DNA of 64,000 bases from the NCBI RefSeq assembly GCF_009796805.1, contig NZ_CP047029.1:2902001-2966000 (forward strand). The letters are read 5' to 3'. The notes under the pieces were generated by a model that searched no databases, had not been told where the DNA came from, and was given only the letters and a program-made list of their open reading frames with translations. This document shows positions 18,342 to 27,481 of this stretch, piece by piece; position 1 is the first letter of the stretch; each line of letters begins with the position of its first letter. This DNA is from Algibacter sp. L1A34 (lineage in GTDB: Bacteria; Bacteroidota; Bacteroidia; Flavobacteriales; Flavobacteriaceae). The translations under genes and the position numbers were made by a program.

Positions 18342-19415
18342 ATGGACGAAAACATCACGCCAAACAATGATAATTTAGATTTAGGAAACCAACAGCAAGA
18401 TTTTGAAAATACCCTTTCGGGGAATGATGCTGTACCCGAATCTAATTTGGATTTTAAAAACCGTATCGATTTAAGCGAATTGCAACGAGGTATTGCACTT
18501 ATCAAGGACGAAATAGGTAAGGTTATTGTAGGGCAAAAAGGAATGATAGATATGCTTATTGCATCCATTCTTGCAAACGGACATTCTTTAATAGAAGGTG
18601 TACCTGGTGTTGCAAAAACTATTTCGGCTAAGTTGTTAGCTAAATCTTTAGATGTTGGCTTTAGTCGTATTCAATTTACACCAGATTTAATGCCAAGTGA
18701 TATTTTAGGGACATCGATTTTCGATATGAAATCTTCGGAATTTCAATTTAAAAAAGGACCTATTTTCTCTAATATGATTTTAATAGATGAAATAAATCGT
18801 GCACCAGCAAAAACGCAAGCCGCTTTGTTCGAGGTGATGGAAGAACGTCAAATTACTATCGATGGAAATAAATTCATAATGGATTTACCATTCATTGTTT
18901 TAGCGACACAAAACCCTATAGAGCAGGAAGGGACTTACCGTTTACCCGAAGCACAGTTAGACCGCTTTCTTTTTAAAATCGATATCGATTATCCAAATTT
19001 AGAAGAAGAAATAGAAATTATAAACAGAGAGCAAGCCTTACAAGGTGGATCGAAGACCGATAAAATTACAGCCCATTTAAGTAAAGCTGATATTTCTAAA
19101 TTTCAAGTTTTGGTTAGTCAAATTATAATCGAATCACATTTGGTAAAATACATAGCCGATATTATTGTGAATACACGAAGCAATCCGTTTTTATATTTAG
19201 GAGCTTCACCACGTGCATCAATTGCAATTTTAAAAGCCAGTAAAGCCTTTGCAGCCATGAACGGACGTGATTTTGTAACACCAGAAGATATTAAGCAAGC
19301 AGCTATTCCTGTGTTGCAACACCGTGTTATTGTAACTCCAGAACGCGAAATGGAAGGTGTAACATCGAAACAGATTATTAAACAAATTATAGAAGCTGTA
19401 GAGATTCCTAGGTAG
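18342..19415 (+). CDS. MoxR family AAA+ ATPase
   Basis: 357 residues. A non-conserved acidic/asparagine-rich N-terminus of about 45 residues is followed by the AAA_3 core. It has Walker A 'GVPGVAKT' (about 87-94), Walker B 'LIDEINRAP' with sensor 'KTQAALFEVMEERQIT', sensor 1 'LATQNPIEQEGTYRLPEAQLDRF', and the C-terminal lid with sensor 2 'GASPRASIA'. MoxR ATPases act as chaperones that assemble or activate complexes, often with von Willebrand A or DUF58 partners. It is the likely energy-supplying component of the operon. 117 bp separate it from the DUF58 gene; that gap holds degenerate CAGTAtt repeats. Confidence 0.95.
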   Translation: MDENITPNNDNLDLGNQQQDFENTLSGNDAVPESNLDFKNRIDLSELQRGIALIKDEIGKVIVGQKGMIDMLIASILANGHSLIEGVPGVAKTISAKLLAKSLDVGFSRIQFTPDLMPSDILGTSIFDMKSSEFQFKKGPIFSNMILIDEINRAPAKTQAALFEVMEERQITIDGNKFIMDLPFIVLATQNPIEQEGTYRLPEAQLDRFLFKIDIDYPNLEEEIEIINREQALQGGSKTDKITAHLSKADISKFQVLVSQIIIESHLVKYIADIIVNTRSNPFLYLGASPRASIAILKASKAFAAMNGRDFVTPEDIKQAAIPVLQHRVIVTPEREMEGVTSKQIIKQIIEAVEIPR

Positions 19416-19439
19416 AGGTTTTTAAGTATTTAATTTGCA

Positions 19440-19500
19440 GTGAATAAGTATGTGGTACTCAGTATTCAGTAAAAAAAAGTAAGCAATATCCAGTAACTAA
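19440..19500 (+). repeat. Degenerate short tandem repeat (about 7-bp period, CAGTAnn)
   Basis: Between the MoxR and DUF58 genes the sequence repeats CAGT at short intervals (GCAGTGAATAAG, TACTCAGTATTCAGTAAA, ATCCAGTAAC), with a clear 7-bp step in CAGTATTCAGTAAA. It looks like a decayed heptanucleotide repeat with no coding content. Confidence 0.4.
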
Positions 19501-19532
19501 CAACGAATATCTATAAATCAATAACAAAAACA

Positions 19533-20864
19533 TTGAAACGTATTAAACCTTTTTACATACAAAATAGATTTTTCTACGCATGCTTAGCTATTATGGTTTT
19601 GTTTGTTTTAAGCTTTTTAGAGCCAAGATTGTTTAATTTGGTAAAGCTGTTATTGCTAGGGCTTTTTGCGCTAACTATTTTGGATACTATATTACTTTTT
19701 GTAGCTAAAAAGGGAATAAAAGGAACAAGGAAGTTGCCTGAGAAATTCTCGAATGGTGATCAAAATCCAATTGGTATTTCAGTTGAAAATTTCTATACAT
19801 TTCCTGTTTATATTCAAATTATTGATGAAATCCCCATACAGTTTCAAGTTCGTGATTTTAAAATTGATAGAAAATTAGATGCTTCCAGCTTAACGGAATT
19901 GGAGTATGAACTGCGCCCAACAGAGCGTGGCGAATATCAATTCGGGAAACTTAATATTTATGTATCTTCTGTTTTTGGATTAATTTCTAGACGTTTTTGG
20001 TTTGATGATGATGTGATGATACCAACGTATCCTAGTTTTATTCAATTAAGAAAATATAACCTGCTTGCTATAAGTAATAATTTATTACAATATGGTATTA
20101 AAAAAGTTAGAAAACTTGGACATACCATGGAATTCGAACAAATTAAAGATTATGTTTTAGGAGATGATTTACGGACTATAAATTGGAAAGCGACAGCTAA
20201 GAAAAACCAATTAATGGTAAATCAATTTCAAGACGAAAAATCTCAACCCGTATATTCTGTAATAGATAAAGGGCGCGTTATGAAAATGCCATTCGATGGA
20301 TTAACATTACTTGATTATGCCATAAATGCTTCGTTAGTAATATCGAATGTTGCTTTAAAAAAACAAGATAAAGCAGGGATTTTTGCGTTTTCTAAGAAAG
20401 TTGAAAATAGAGTAGTAGCAGAGCGCAGAACGTCGCAAATGAATTTGATTTTAGAAGCGCTTTATAATGTTAATACAGATTTTTATGAAAGTGATTTTGG
20501 CCGATTATATGCCGATGTAAAAAGAAATATAACACAACGAAGTCTTGTTTTATTATACACCAATTTTGAAACCTTAGATGGTTTACATCGCCAGTTGCCT
20601 TATTTAAAAGGGATTGCTAAAAGCCATTTATTGGTGGTTATTTTTTTTAAGAATACAGAATTGGATGGTTTAATTTCGGATAAGGCTGAAACTGTTCAGC
20701 AAGCTTATGATAAAGTGATTGCTGAAAAATTTGCTTTTGAAAAACGACTAATTGTTAATGAATTGAAGAAGTATGGTATTTATTCTATTCTAACAACTCC
20801 CGAAAACTTAACAATTGATACCATAAATAAGTATCTCGAAATAAAAGCAAGAGGTTTGCTTTAG
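19533..20864 (+). CDS. DUF58 domain protein
   Basis: 443 residues starting at TTG (19533); no ATG lies before the membrane segments and the TTG-started N-terminus 'MKRIKPFYIQNRFF' is natural. Two N-terminal membrane helices (about 13-55) are followed by an extracytoplasmic or beta-rich part with 'LRPTERGEYQFGKLNIYVSSVFGL', typical of the family. The DUF58 core 'EFEQIKDYVLGDDLRTINWKATAKKNQLMVNQF' (about 203-235) leads into a von Willebrand A-like domain ('YSVIDKGRVMKMPFDGLTLLDYA'). DUF58 proteins are the usual MoxR partners. It is the last gene of the operon, followed by a hairpin at 20924-20972. Confidence 0.9.
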   Translation: MKRIKPFYIQNRFFYACLAIMVLFVLSFLEPRLFNLVKLLLLGLFALTILDTILLFVAKKGIKGTRKLPEKFSNGDQNPIGISVENFYTFPVYIQIIDEIPIQFQVRDFKIDRKLDASSLTELEYELRPTERGEYQFGKLNIYVSSVFGLISRRFWFDDDVMIPTYPSFIQLRKYNLLAISNNLLQYGIKKVRKLGHTMEFEQIKDYVLGDDLRTINWKATAKKNQLMVNQFQDEKSQPVYSVIDKGRVMKMPFDGLTLLDYAINASLVISNVALKKQDKAGIFAFSKKVENRVVAERRTSQMNLILEALYNVNTDFYESDFGRLYADVKRNITQRSLVLLYTNFETLDGLHRQLPYLKGIAKSHLLVVIFFKNTELDGLISDKAETVQQAYDKVIAEKFAFEKRLIVNELKKYGIYSILTTPENLTIDTINKYLEIKARGLL

Positions 20865-20923
20865 TTTTGTGTGTTTTAGAAATACCAAAGCATCGTGATA
20901 GTTTAAGGTTCTTAAATAGAAAA

Positions 20924-20972
20924 GTTCGTAATTTATCTAAAGAGAAATATTTCATTTAGAAGAATTACGAAC
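20924..20972. terminator. Hairpin terminator between DUF58 gene and pepT
   Basis: The outer stem GTTCGTAATT (20924-20933) pairs with AATTACGAAC (20963-20972). Inside, TCTAAA/TTTAGA and GAAATATTTC form further pairs. A T-rich run (TTATTTTTTATT) follows on the plus strand. The flanking genes converge. Confidence 0.65.
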
Positions 20973-21010
20973 CTTATTTTTTATTGCTCTCAAATATTAA
21001 TGAGACTCAT

Positions 21011-22249
21011 TTATTTTTTCTCAGCTGTAATCTCTGCAATTTTACAAATTACTTCAGTCGCTTTAATAATACTTTCAACAGGTACATACTCGTAGCGTCC
21101 GTGAAAGTTATGTCCGCCAGCAAAAATATTCGGACAAGGTAAGCCCATATAGCTCAATTGTGAGCCATCTGTTCCTCCACGAATAGCTTTAATTAGAGGT
21201 TCTATATCTAAAGCTTTCATCGCTTTTTCGGCAATATCAACAATATGCATTACAGGTTCAATTTTTTCACGCATATTAAAATACTGATCTTTAATTTCGG
21301 TAGTAATCACTTCGTTTCCGTATTGTGAATTTAATTCAGCGGTTAACTTTTGCATCACTTCCTTTCTAGCTTCAAAATGATTGCTGTTGTGGTCTCGAAT
21401 TATATATTTTAAAGTGGTTTCTTCAACATCACCTTCCATATTATGTAAATGGAAAAAACCTTGGTAACCTGTTGTGTGTTCTGGAGTTTCCATGCGTGGC
21501 AAAGAATTGATGAATTCAGTAGCAATGTACATAGAGTTTATCATTTTGCCTTTAGCATAACCTGGATGCACAATTTTACCCTTAATTTTTACAACGGCAC
21601 CAGCAGCATTAAAGTTTTCATATTCTAATTCCCCAATCTGGCTACCATCCATGGTATATGCCCATTCGGCTCCAAATTTTTCAACATCAAATTTATGAGC
21701 ACCTCTTCCTATTTCTTCATCTGGAGTGAAACCAACGCGAATTTTTCCGTGTTTAATTTCTGGATGATTCACTAAATATTCCATAGCCGAAACAATTTCG
21801 CAAATTCCAGCTTTATCATCAGCGCCTAAAAGCGTGGTTCCGTCTGTAGCAATTAATGTTTGCCCTTTGTATTGTAGTAAATCTTCAAAATAATCGGGAG
21901 AAAGAATAATGTTTTGTTCTTCATTTAAAACAATATCTTTTCCATCGTAATTTTCAATAATTTGAGGTTTTACATCCTTTCCTGTAAAATCTGGCGATGT
22001 ATCAAAATGAGAAATAAACCCAATAGTTGGCACGTCGTGATCAACATTACTTGGCAAGGTTGCCATGATATATGCGTTCTCGTCAATAGTAACATCTTGT
22101 AAACCAATTTGCTTAAGTTCTTCGGCAAGTTTGTTAGCTAAATCCCATTGCTTTTCTGTGCTTGGCGTAGTTTCCGATGCTGGATCAGATTCTGTATCAA
22201 CAGTTACGTAACCTACAAAGCGTTTTATGATGTGTTCTTTTGAAATCAT
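21011..22249 (-). CDS. pepT: Peptidase T (tripeptide aminopeptidase)
   Basis: 412 residues, the family length. It is a cytoplasmic M20B zinc aminopeptidase that removes the N-terminal residue of tripeptides. Metal-binding and catalytic blocks are in place: '[12 protein letters not shown]', '[13 protein letters not shown]', '[16 protein letters not shown]', '[20 protein letters not shown]' and the C-terminal '[15 protein letters not shown]'. Start ATG at 22249. A -7-like element (TACTTTTG, minus strand, 22303-22310) lies about 55 bp upstream. It is monocistronic and converges with the DUF58 gene. Confidence 0.96.
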   Translation of the reverse strand: MISKEHIIKRFVGYVTVDTESDPASETTPSTEKQWDLANKLAEELKQIGLQDVTIDENAYIMATLPSNVDHDVPTIGFISHFDTSPDFTGKDVKPQIIENYDGKDIVLNEEQNIILSPDYFEDLLQYKGQTLIATDGTTLLGADDKAGICEIVSAMEYLVNHPEIKHGKIRVGFTPDEEIGRGAHKFDVEKFGAEWAYTMDGSQIGELEYENFNAAGAVVKIKGKIVHPGYAKGKMINSMYIATEFINSLPRMETPEHTTGYQGFFHLHNMEGDVEETTLKYIIRDHNSNHFEARKEVMQKLTAELNSQYGNEVITTEIKDQYFNMREKIEPVMHIVDIAEKAMKALDIEPLIKAIRGGTDGSQLSYMGLPCPNIFAGGHNFHGRYEYVPVESIIKATEVICKIAEITAEKK

Positions 22250-22506
22250 TTTAGAAAATTTTTATTGTATTTGAAGAAAAAAATGCTCTTATTTTAATAC
22301 TTCAAAAGTACGAATTTTAGTAATCAATGCACGAAAGTTTTGAGCAAAAATGATGCGATATAAATTGTATGAATTATTCTAATTTCTATTCAAAACCTTG
22401 TTAGTGTTACTATTTTTACTAGTTTATGAAGTTGGAATTGGTTTAGGCGTGATGAACATATTTAAATTTTTCAGTCTTTAGAATTGTTCAATTTTTTAAT
22501 TAGACC

Positions 22507-22514
22507 TATTTTTG
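22507..22514 (+). promoter_or_regulatory. -7 promoter element of pyrD
   Basis: TATTTTTG fits TAnnTTTG and ends 14 bases before the ATG at 22529. An ATTG lies 20 bases upstream (22483-22486). The element sits downstream of the alternative TTG start at 22484, which argues against that start and for a short leader. Confidence 0.55.
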
Positions 22515-22528
22515 CACAAATAATCCTG

Positions 22529-23566
22529 ATGTACAAACAATTACTACGCCCGATATTTTTTTCTTTCGATCCTGAAAAAATTCACCATTTCACCTTTTCA
22601 TTAGTAAAATTCACTTCTAAAATCCCTGGTTTTAAATCTATATATAGAAGTTTTTATGTTTTAGAAGATGTTAAATTGGAACGAAAATTATTCGGATTAA
22701 CTTTTAAAAACCCAGTAGGATTAGCGGCAGGTTTTGATAAAAATGCTGTTCTGTATAATGAATTAGCAAATTTTGGATTCGGTTTTATAGAAATAGGTAC
22801 AGTAACTCCAAAAGAGCAAGAGGGAAACCCTAAAAAGCGTTTATTCCGTTTAAAGGATGATCAAGGAATTATTAACCGTATGGGTTTTAATAATAAAGGT
22901 TTACAGGCGGCTATTGAACAACTTAAAAAGAATAAAGGTAAATTAATTATTGGTGGTAATATTGGGAAAAATACCCAGACAAAACCAGAAGATTATACTA
23001 AAGATTACTTGGAATGTTTTAACGCATTGCATCCTTATGTGGATTATTTTGTGTTGAATGTGAGTTGCCCGAATGTAGGATCGCACGCTAAATTAAACGA
23101 TAAAGATTATTTAGAAGAATTGATTGGGGCAGTACAAAATGCAAATGCAACTTTTGAAACTCAAAAACCTATCCTTTTAAAAATTGCTCCAGATTTAAAT
23201 CATGCACAACTAGACGAAATTATAGAATTAGTTAGAGACACAAAGCTAGACGGTGTAATTGCAAGTAATACTTCAATGGATAGAAGTGGTTTAAAGGCTT
23301 CTAAGCAACGTTTAGAAAGTATTGGTAATGGAGGTTTAAGCGGTCGGCCGGTAAAGGAAAAAAGTACAGCGGTTATTAAATATTTATCTGAAAAGAGTAA
23401 TAAAGCCTTTCCTATTATTGGTGTTGGAGGTGTGCATTCAGCTAAAGATGCATTAGAAAAAATCGATGCAGGAGCAGATTTGGTTCAAATTTATACAGGC
23501 TTTATTTATGAAGGTCCTAGTTTGGTGAAACAAATCAATAAGGCAATTCTTAATAATAGAAAGTAG
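22529..23566 (+). CDS. pyrD: Dihydroorotate dehydrogenase (quinone), class 2
   Basis: 345 residues from the ATG at 22529. The frame is open to a TTG at 22484, but a promoter element lies between them. It performs the fourth step of pyrimidine synthesis, oxidising dihydroorotate to orotate with FMN and passing electrons to quinone at the inner membrane. Visible features are the N-terminal membrane-associating helix region '[12 protein letters not shown]', '[13 protein letters not shown]', '[24 protein letters not shown]', the catalytic Ser region 'VLNVSCPN', and the FMN phosphate site '[22 protein letters not shown]'. It abuts the convergent protease gene with no spacer. Confidence 0.95.
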   Translation: MYKQLLRPIFFSFDPEKIHHFTFSLVKFTSKIPGFKSIYRSFYVLEDVKLERKLFGLTFKNPVGLAAGFDKNAVLYNELANFGFGFIEIGTVTPKEQEGNPKKRLFRLKDDQGIINRMGFNNKGLQAAIEQLKKNKGKLIIGGNIGKNTQTKPEDYTKDYLECFNALHPYVDYFVLNVSCPNVGSHAKLNDKDYLEELIGAVQNANATFETQKPILLKIAPDLNHAQLDEIIELVRDTKLDGVIASNTSMDRSGLKASKQRLESIGNGGLSGRPVKEKSTAVIKYLSEKSNKAFPIIGVGGVHSAKDALEKIDAGADLVQIYTGFIYEGPSLVKQINKAILNNRK

Positions 23567-24763
23567 CTATTTTATAAATCTTCTTGTAACGTTAGAACTT
23601 CCATTTTGGAGTTGTAAAATATAACTTCCAGCCGGTAAGTTGTTCACATTAATTTCATTGTTTTGAACATAACCATTTGCTAAGGCTTGGCCTTGAAGGT
23701 TAATAATTCTAAAACTTATTGATGTATCTATATCATTAGACGATAGATAAATATTACCATTCTGCACCGGATTAGGGAAAAGCTTTACTGCCGTTAAACT
23801 TTCTTTATCAAATTCCTCTTCTTCTATAACAATTTCAGGAATAACTCCGGGTTGGGTAAATCTGTTTATCTCTAATGTAAAATAAGTATACATACGAATA
23901 ATTTGTTCTGCAGAAAAATGAGTTCTACATGCTTTCAAAGAGTAAGACATAATGTTACCTGTATCTGGAGTGAATTGATCTCCATTTGCATCGGTAGCAT
24001 TTCCTGTATAATTACAAAAGGAATCAACGTTTTGATAAGATAATCCTGGATCTGCAGGTGTATCGCAAATACCATCACCATCAGTATCGCAGTTACTGCC
24101 GTCTACTAATTCTGTTGTTAGTTGCGAGTTATCAATACCATGCGTGTGCACAAGAGAAAAGATATGCCCAATTTCGTGTATTAAAGTAGAATCGTTTATA
24201 GAACAGTTATTTTTTACAACAACAATATCTTTATTGTCGCCGTTTTCACTATAACCACAAATTGAAGATTTAGATGCGTTTGTTAAATATTGAGCAAAAT
24301 AGATATTTAAAATACCAGAAGTATAATGGTCGATTTCTAGTGTTTTTTCATCTCCTTTTGAAAAGTTCATTAAATCGTTATCGTCAATAAAATCGATATC
24401 TTCATATATTGAGAAGTTTATATTAATAGCTTTAAAAATATTATTTAAGTTTTCAAATGTGTTTTCTAACTCAGCGGTGTTAAGACCACCAGTACCATTA
24501 GAATATCTTAAAACATGAATTTTTATTGGAATATCTTGTATTGATTGAACATCTCCTTTAGAATTTGTAGATCGGTTCTGAGTAAAAGCTTTTTTAGCTA
24601 TTTCTAATTCTTCAGCATGTTTTTTAAAATAGTTCAAAGAAACCTCAGAGCTAGTTGTTTGACATACTTGTGCTAATTCATTTTGGCCATAGCTAATGCA
24701 GCTAATTAACAAAAGAGCTAGCGAAGTAATAAAAAGATTAGTATTTTTTGAGAAAACATTCAT
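23567..24763 (-). CDS. T9SS-secreted M43-like zinc metalloprotease
   Basis: 398 residues. A signal peptide (about 1-26, ending 'SYGQ') precedes a catalytic domain with the zinc motif 'HEIGHIFSLVH' (around 197-207). This is HExxHxxxxxH, with Ser where M43 (pappalysin/cytophagalysin) proteases usually have Gly. A cysteine-containing stretch 'NCDTDGDGICDTPADPG' follows, as in M43 enzymes, and then the Met-turn 'NIMSYSLKACRTHF'. Residues about 325-398 are a T9SS sorting domain ('KLFPNPVQNGNIYLSS', 'LPAGSYILQLQNG', final 'RRFIK'). It probably degrades extracellular protein at the cell surface. A -7 element TACATTTG lies on the minus strand at 24783-24790. Confidence 0.9.
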   Translation of the reverse strand: MNVFSKNTNLFITSLALLLISCISYGQNELAQVCQTTSSEVSLNYFKKHAEELEIAKKAFTQNRSTNSKGDVQSIQDIPIKIHVLRYSNGTGGLNTAELENTFENLNNIFKAININFSIYEDIDFIDDNDLMNFSKGDEKTLEIDHYTSGILNIYFAQYLTNASKSSICGYSENGDNKDIVVVKNNCSINDSTLIHEIGHIFSLVHTHGIDNSQLTTELVDGSNCDTDGDGICDTPADPGLSYQNVDSFCNYTGNATDANGDQFTPDTGNIMSYSLKACRTHFSAEQIIRMYTYFTLEINRFTQPGVIPEIVIEEEEFDKESLTAVKLFPNPVQNGNIYLSSNDIDTSISFRIINLQGQALANGYVQNNEINVNNLPAGSYILQLQNGSSNVTRRFIK

Positions 24764-25081
24764 TTTGGGGCAAATATTTTATCAAATGTATATTTTCTTT
24801 TAAAGGATTAAGAATAAAAACGTTGTAGAGAAAGATATACTCGGTAATAGTATAAAGTGCTCTTTTTTCAGGATTAAAAGCACTATTTTTTATTAGTTAT
24901 CCTTTGTTTGTTGGGATTCAACGGCTGTTTTTTTCAAATAATTAATGCAAATAAGTCCGTTTATTCGGTTTAAAACTTAAAATTCTTGATATAAACTCTA
25001 GCGTAACTAAAAACATCAGTTTATATCTATTTTCTTTTAGAAAAATAATAGTATTTTTAACAACTATATTTTTAATTGTTT
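24764..25081. other. Intergenic spacer between protease and HMG-CoA lyase pseudogene
   Basis: 318 bp, AT-rich. It holds the -7-like element of the protease gene (24783-24790) and a weak hairpin, AGTGCT...AGCACT (24856-24884), followed by a T-rich run. No gene seen. Confidence 0.5.
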
Positions 25082-25944
25082 ATGCAAAAACCCGTAAAAA
25101 TTATTGAGTGCCCTCGTGATGCTATGCAAGGTATAAGAGCTTTTATTCACGGAAAAAAAGGTCCAATACATTCAGTCTTTATTACGTGTAGGTTTTTGAT
25201 ACTATTGATGTGGGGAGTTTTGTGTCGCCCAAAGCCATTCCACAAATGGTAGATACTTCAGAGGTGTTATCACAATTAGATTTAAGTAAAACAACAAGTA
25301 AATTACTTGCTATTATTGCCAATACAAGAGGCGCTGAAGATGCTTGCAAACATGAAGTTATCGATTATTTGGGTTACCCATTTTCTATTTCTGAGAATTT
25401 TCAAATGCGAAATACGCATAAGACTATTGCGGAATCTGTGGTTACACTTTCTGAAATTTTAGAACATGCAGATAAAGCAGGTAAAGAGGTTGTTGTTTAT
25501 ATTTCTATGGGTTTTGGGAATCCTTATGGAGATCCTTGGAATGTGGATATAGTAGGTGAGTGGACGGAAAAATTGGCCAATATGGGTGTTAAAATATTGT
25601 CATTGAGCGATACCGTTGGTACATCAAATCCGGAAAGTATCAACTACTTGTTTTCACATTTAATTCCTAAATATCCAGAAATTGAGTTTGGAGCACATTT
25701 ACATACCACGCCAACCAGTTGGTTTGAAAAGGTAGATGCCGCTTATAAAGCGGGATGTTTTCGTTTCGATGGTGCTATACAAGGTTTTGGTGGTTGCCCG
25801 ATGGCAAAAGACGAGCTGACAGGAAATATGCCAACTGAGAAATTACTTTCCTATTTTACTTCAGAAAAAAACAATCCTTTAAATGCGATTAGTTTTGAGA
25901 GTGCTTACAATGAAGCTTCAAAAATCTTTAAAATTTATCATTAA
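25082..25944 (+). pseudogene. Hydroxymethylglutaryl-CoA lyase, disrupted by two frameshifts
   Basis: Reading from ATG 25082 gives 'KIIECPRDAMQGIRAFI', the conserved start of HMG-CoA lyase. The frame then slips around 25147-25150, where a proline codon appears to have lost two bases. The next frame gives 'TEKKVQYIQSLLRVGF', and a second slip occurs in the T-run at 25192-25196. From there the frame stays open to 25944: 'DTIDVGSFVSPKAIPQMVD', the His motif 'GAHLHTT' and the catalytic Cys loop 'FGGCPMAKDELTGNMPTEK'. Joined, the pieces give about 287 residues, the normal length. The enzyme splits HMG-CoA to acetoacetate and acetyl-CoA in leucine breakdown. It is either a recent pseudogene or carries sequencing errors; the remaining two thirds show no decay. 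Confidence 0.88.
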
Positions 25945-26152
25945 TTCTGTTTTTCATATTTCAAATAGTGCAAGTAATTTTAAGAGTTACCTTTTAAAAT
26001 GGGCTATGTATTATGCGAATTATTGCTGATTTCATAGAAATTAGAGCATTTTTTAAAATTAGTTTAATCTTTGTCAAGTTCCGTTATACATAGGTTAATA
26101 GGTGTTTTTCCAAAATCATTTCCTCCTTTATTTTAATTTGTTCTAAATAAAC

Positions 26153-26183
26153 TTTGCTAAAGTTATTATGTGTTTTATATTTG
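26153..26183 (+). promoter_or_regulatory. Perfect Bacteroidota promoter of the DUF4856/imelysin locus
   Basis: TTTG at 26153-26156, exactly 19 bases, then TATATTTG at 26176-26183: an exact match to TTTG-N19-TAnnTTTG. The start codon is 54 bases downstream. It is the only full-consensus promoter I found in the window. Confidence 0.85.
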
Positions 26184-26237
26184 CAACTTCAAATTAAAAA
26201 TTATTTGTAATAAGTCTAAATAAAACAATAACTTATA

Positions 26238-27434
26238 ATGAAAAAAATAATATTCAGTCTTTTTGTAGCATCGGCATTATTTCAATCTTGTTCAAGTGAT
26301 GATGATGGAGGTGGAAGCTCTCAAGTAGAAGCACCAACAACATATACCTTTTTAAGAGATGGGAATTCGTCGGTAAGTTATAGCGGACAAACCACAAGAA
26401 TTTTAATGGCAGAAGAATTAATTTCTGGATTAAAAGTTGAAACAAATACAGTAGAAGTTTTAGATGCTATGTTTGCTCATATAGAAGGAGCAAGTGATTT
26501 TAGTGATGCAGATTTAAATGCATCGGATAAAAGTGTACGTAGTAAAGTAGCTGCTTCAACAGATTTTTTCTCAGCAAACACTACAGAAGCTAACGAAATT
26601 AAAGCTGATTTTGACGGATGGATTGCTTCTCAAGTTGATGATGTTTTTCCTAACTGGAGTTTTACGGCATCTGCAGGAGTAGCTGGGGCTTTACAACAAG
26701 CTGGTGGTGGTACAACACGTTACTTAAACGAAAACGGATTAGAATATAATCAAGCTTTTGCTAAAGGTTTAATTGGTGGATTAATGATCGATCAAATCCT
26801 TAACAACTATTTAAGCCCTGCAGTTTTAGATGCAGGTACAAATATTGCAGATAATGATAGTGAGGTTTTAGAAGAAGGTAAAACATACACTTCTATGGAA
26901 CATAAATGGGATGAAGCTTTTGGATATTTATACGGTAGCGAAGCAGATGCTGCTAATCCTGTTTTAGATGTAGATCAGTTTTTAAGTGAATATTTAGATC
27001 GCGTTGAAGCAGATGAAGATTTTACAGGTATAGCTTCTAAAATATACAATGCTTTTATATTAGGTCGTGCTGCAATTGTAGCTAACAACTATACAGTTCG
27101 TGATGCTCAAGCAGAGATTATTAAAGAAAATATTTCAGTAATACCAGCAGTTAGAGCGGTATACTATTTACAATCAGGAAAAAATAATTTAGGTGTAGAT
27201 AATGCATCTGCATTTCATGGTTTATCTGAGGCTTACGGATTTATTTACAGTCTTCAATTTACAAGACAACCAAATTCAAGTTTACCTTATTTAACAAAAA
27301 CAGAAGTAGATGGGTATTTAGCAGAACTTATGGAAGGTAATGGTTTCTGGGATGTTACGACTAATACTTTAGATGAAATTTTAGATGAGATTTCTGCTAA
27401 ATTTGGCTTTACAACAGAAGAAGCCTCTAACTAG
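26238..27434 (+). CDS. DUF4856 lipoprotein
   Basis: 398 residues. A lipoprotein signal with lipobox 'SALFQSC' (Cys about 18) and an acidic 'SSDDDGGGSS' linker precede a DUF4856 domain beginning 'PTTYTFLRDGNSSVSYSGQTTR'. The mostly helical domain includes 'KGLIGGLMIDQILNNYL' and 'SYMEHKWDEAFGYLYG'-like text (sequence reads TSMEHKWDEAFGYLYG). DUF4856 proteins regularly accompany imelysin-like proteins and TonB receptors in Flavobacteriia and are thought to bind a metal or its complex; this is inference from neighbourhood. It is the first gene after a perfect promoter, 47 bp ahead of the imelysin gene. Probably anchored in the outer membrane. Confidence 0.87.
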   Translation: MKKIIFSLFVASALFQSCSSDDDGGGSSQVEAPTTYTFLRDGNSSVSYSGQTTRILMAEELISGLKVETNTVEVLDAMFAHIEGASDFSDADLNASDKSVRSKVAASTDFFSANTTEANEIKADFDGWIASQVDDVFPNWSFTASAGVAGALQQAGGGTTRYLNENGLEYNQAFAKGLIGGLMIDQILNNYLSPAVLDAGTNIADNDSEVLEEGKTYTSMEHKWDEAFGYLYGSEADAANPVLDVDQFLSEYLDRVEADEDFTGIASKIYNAFILGRAAIVANNYTVRDAQAEIIKENISVIPAVRAVYYLQSGKNNLGVDNASAFHGLSEAYGFIYSLQFTRQPNSSLPYLTKTEVDGYLAELMEGNGFWDVTTNTLDEILDEISAKFGFTTEEASN

Positions 27435-27481
27435 AAACTTTAGTTTTTAGAAGCCCTTTTAGAATTAAAACAATATGTAGT

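Noticed and set aside
22484-22528. 15-codon N-terminal extension of PyrD from TTG 22484
   Set aside because: A -7 promoter element lies within it, and the ATG at 22529 gives the normal family N-terminus.
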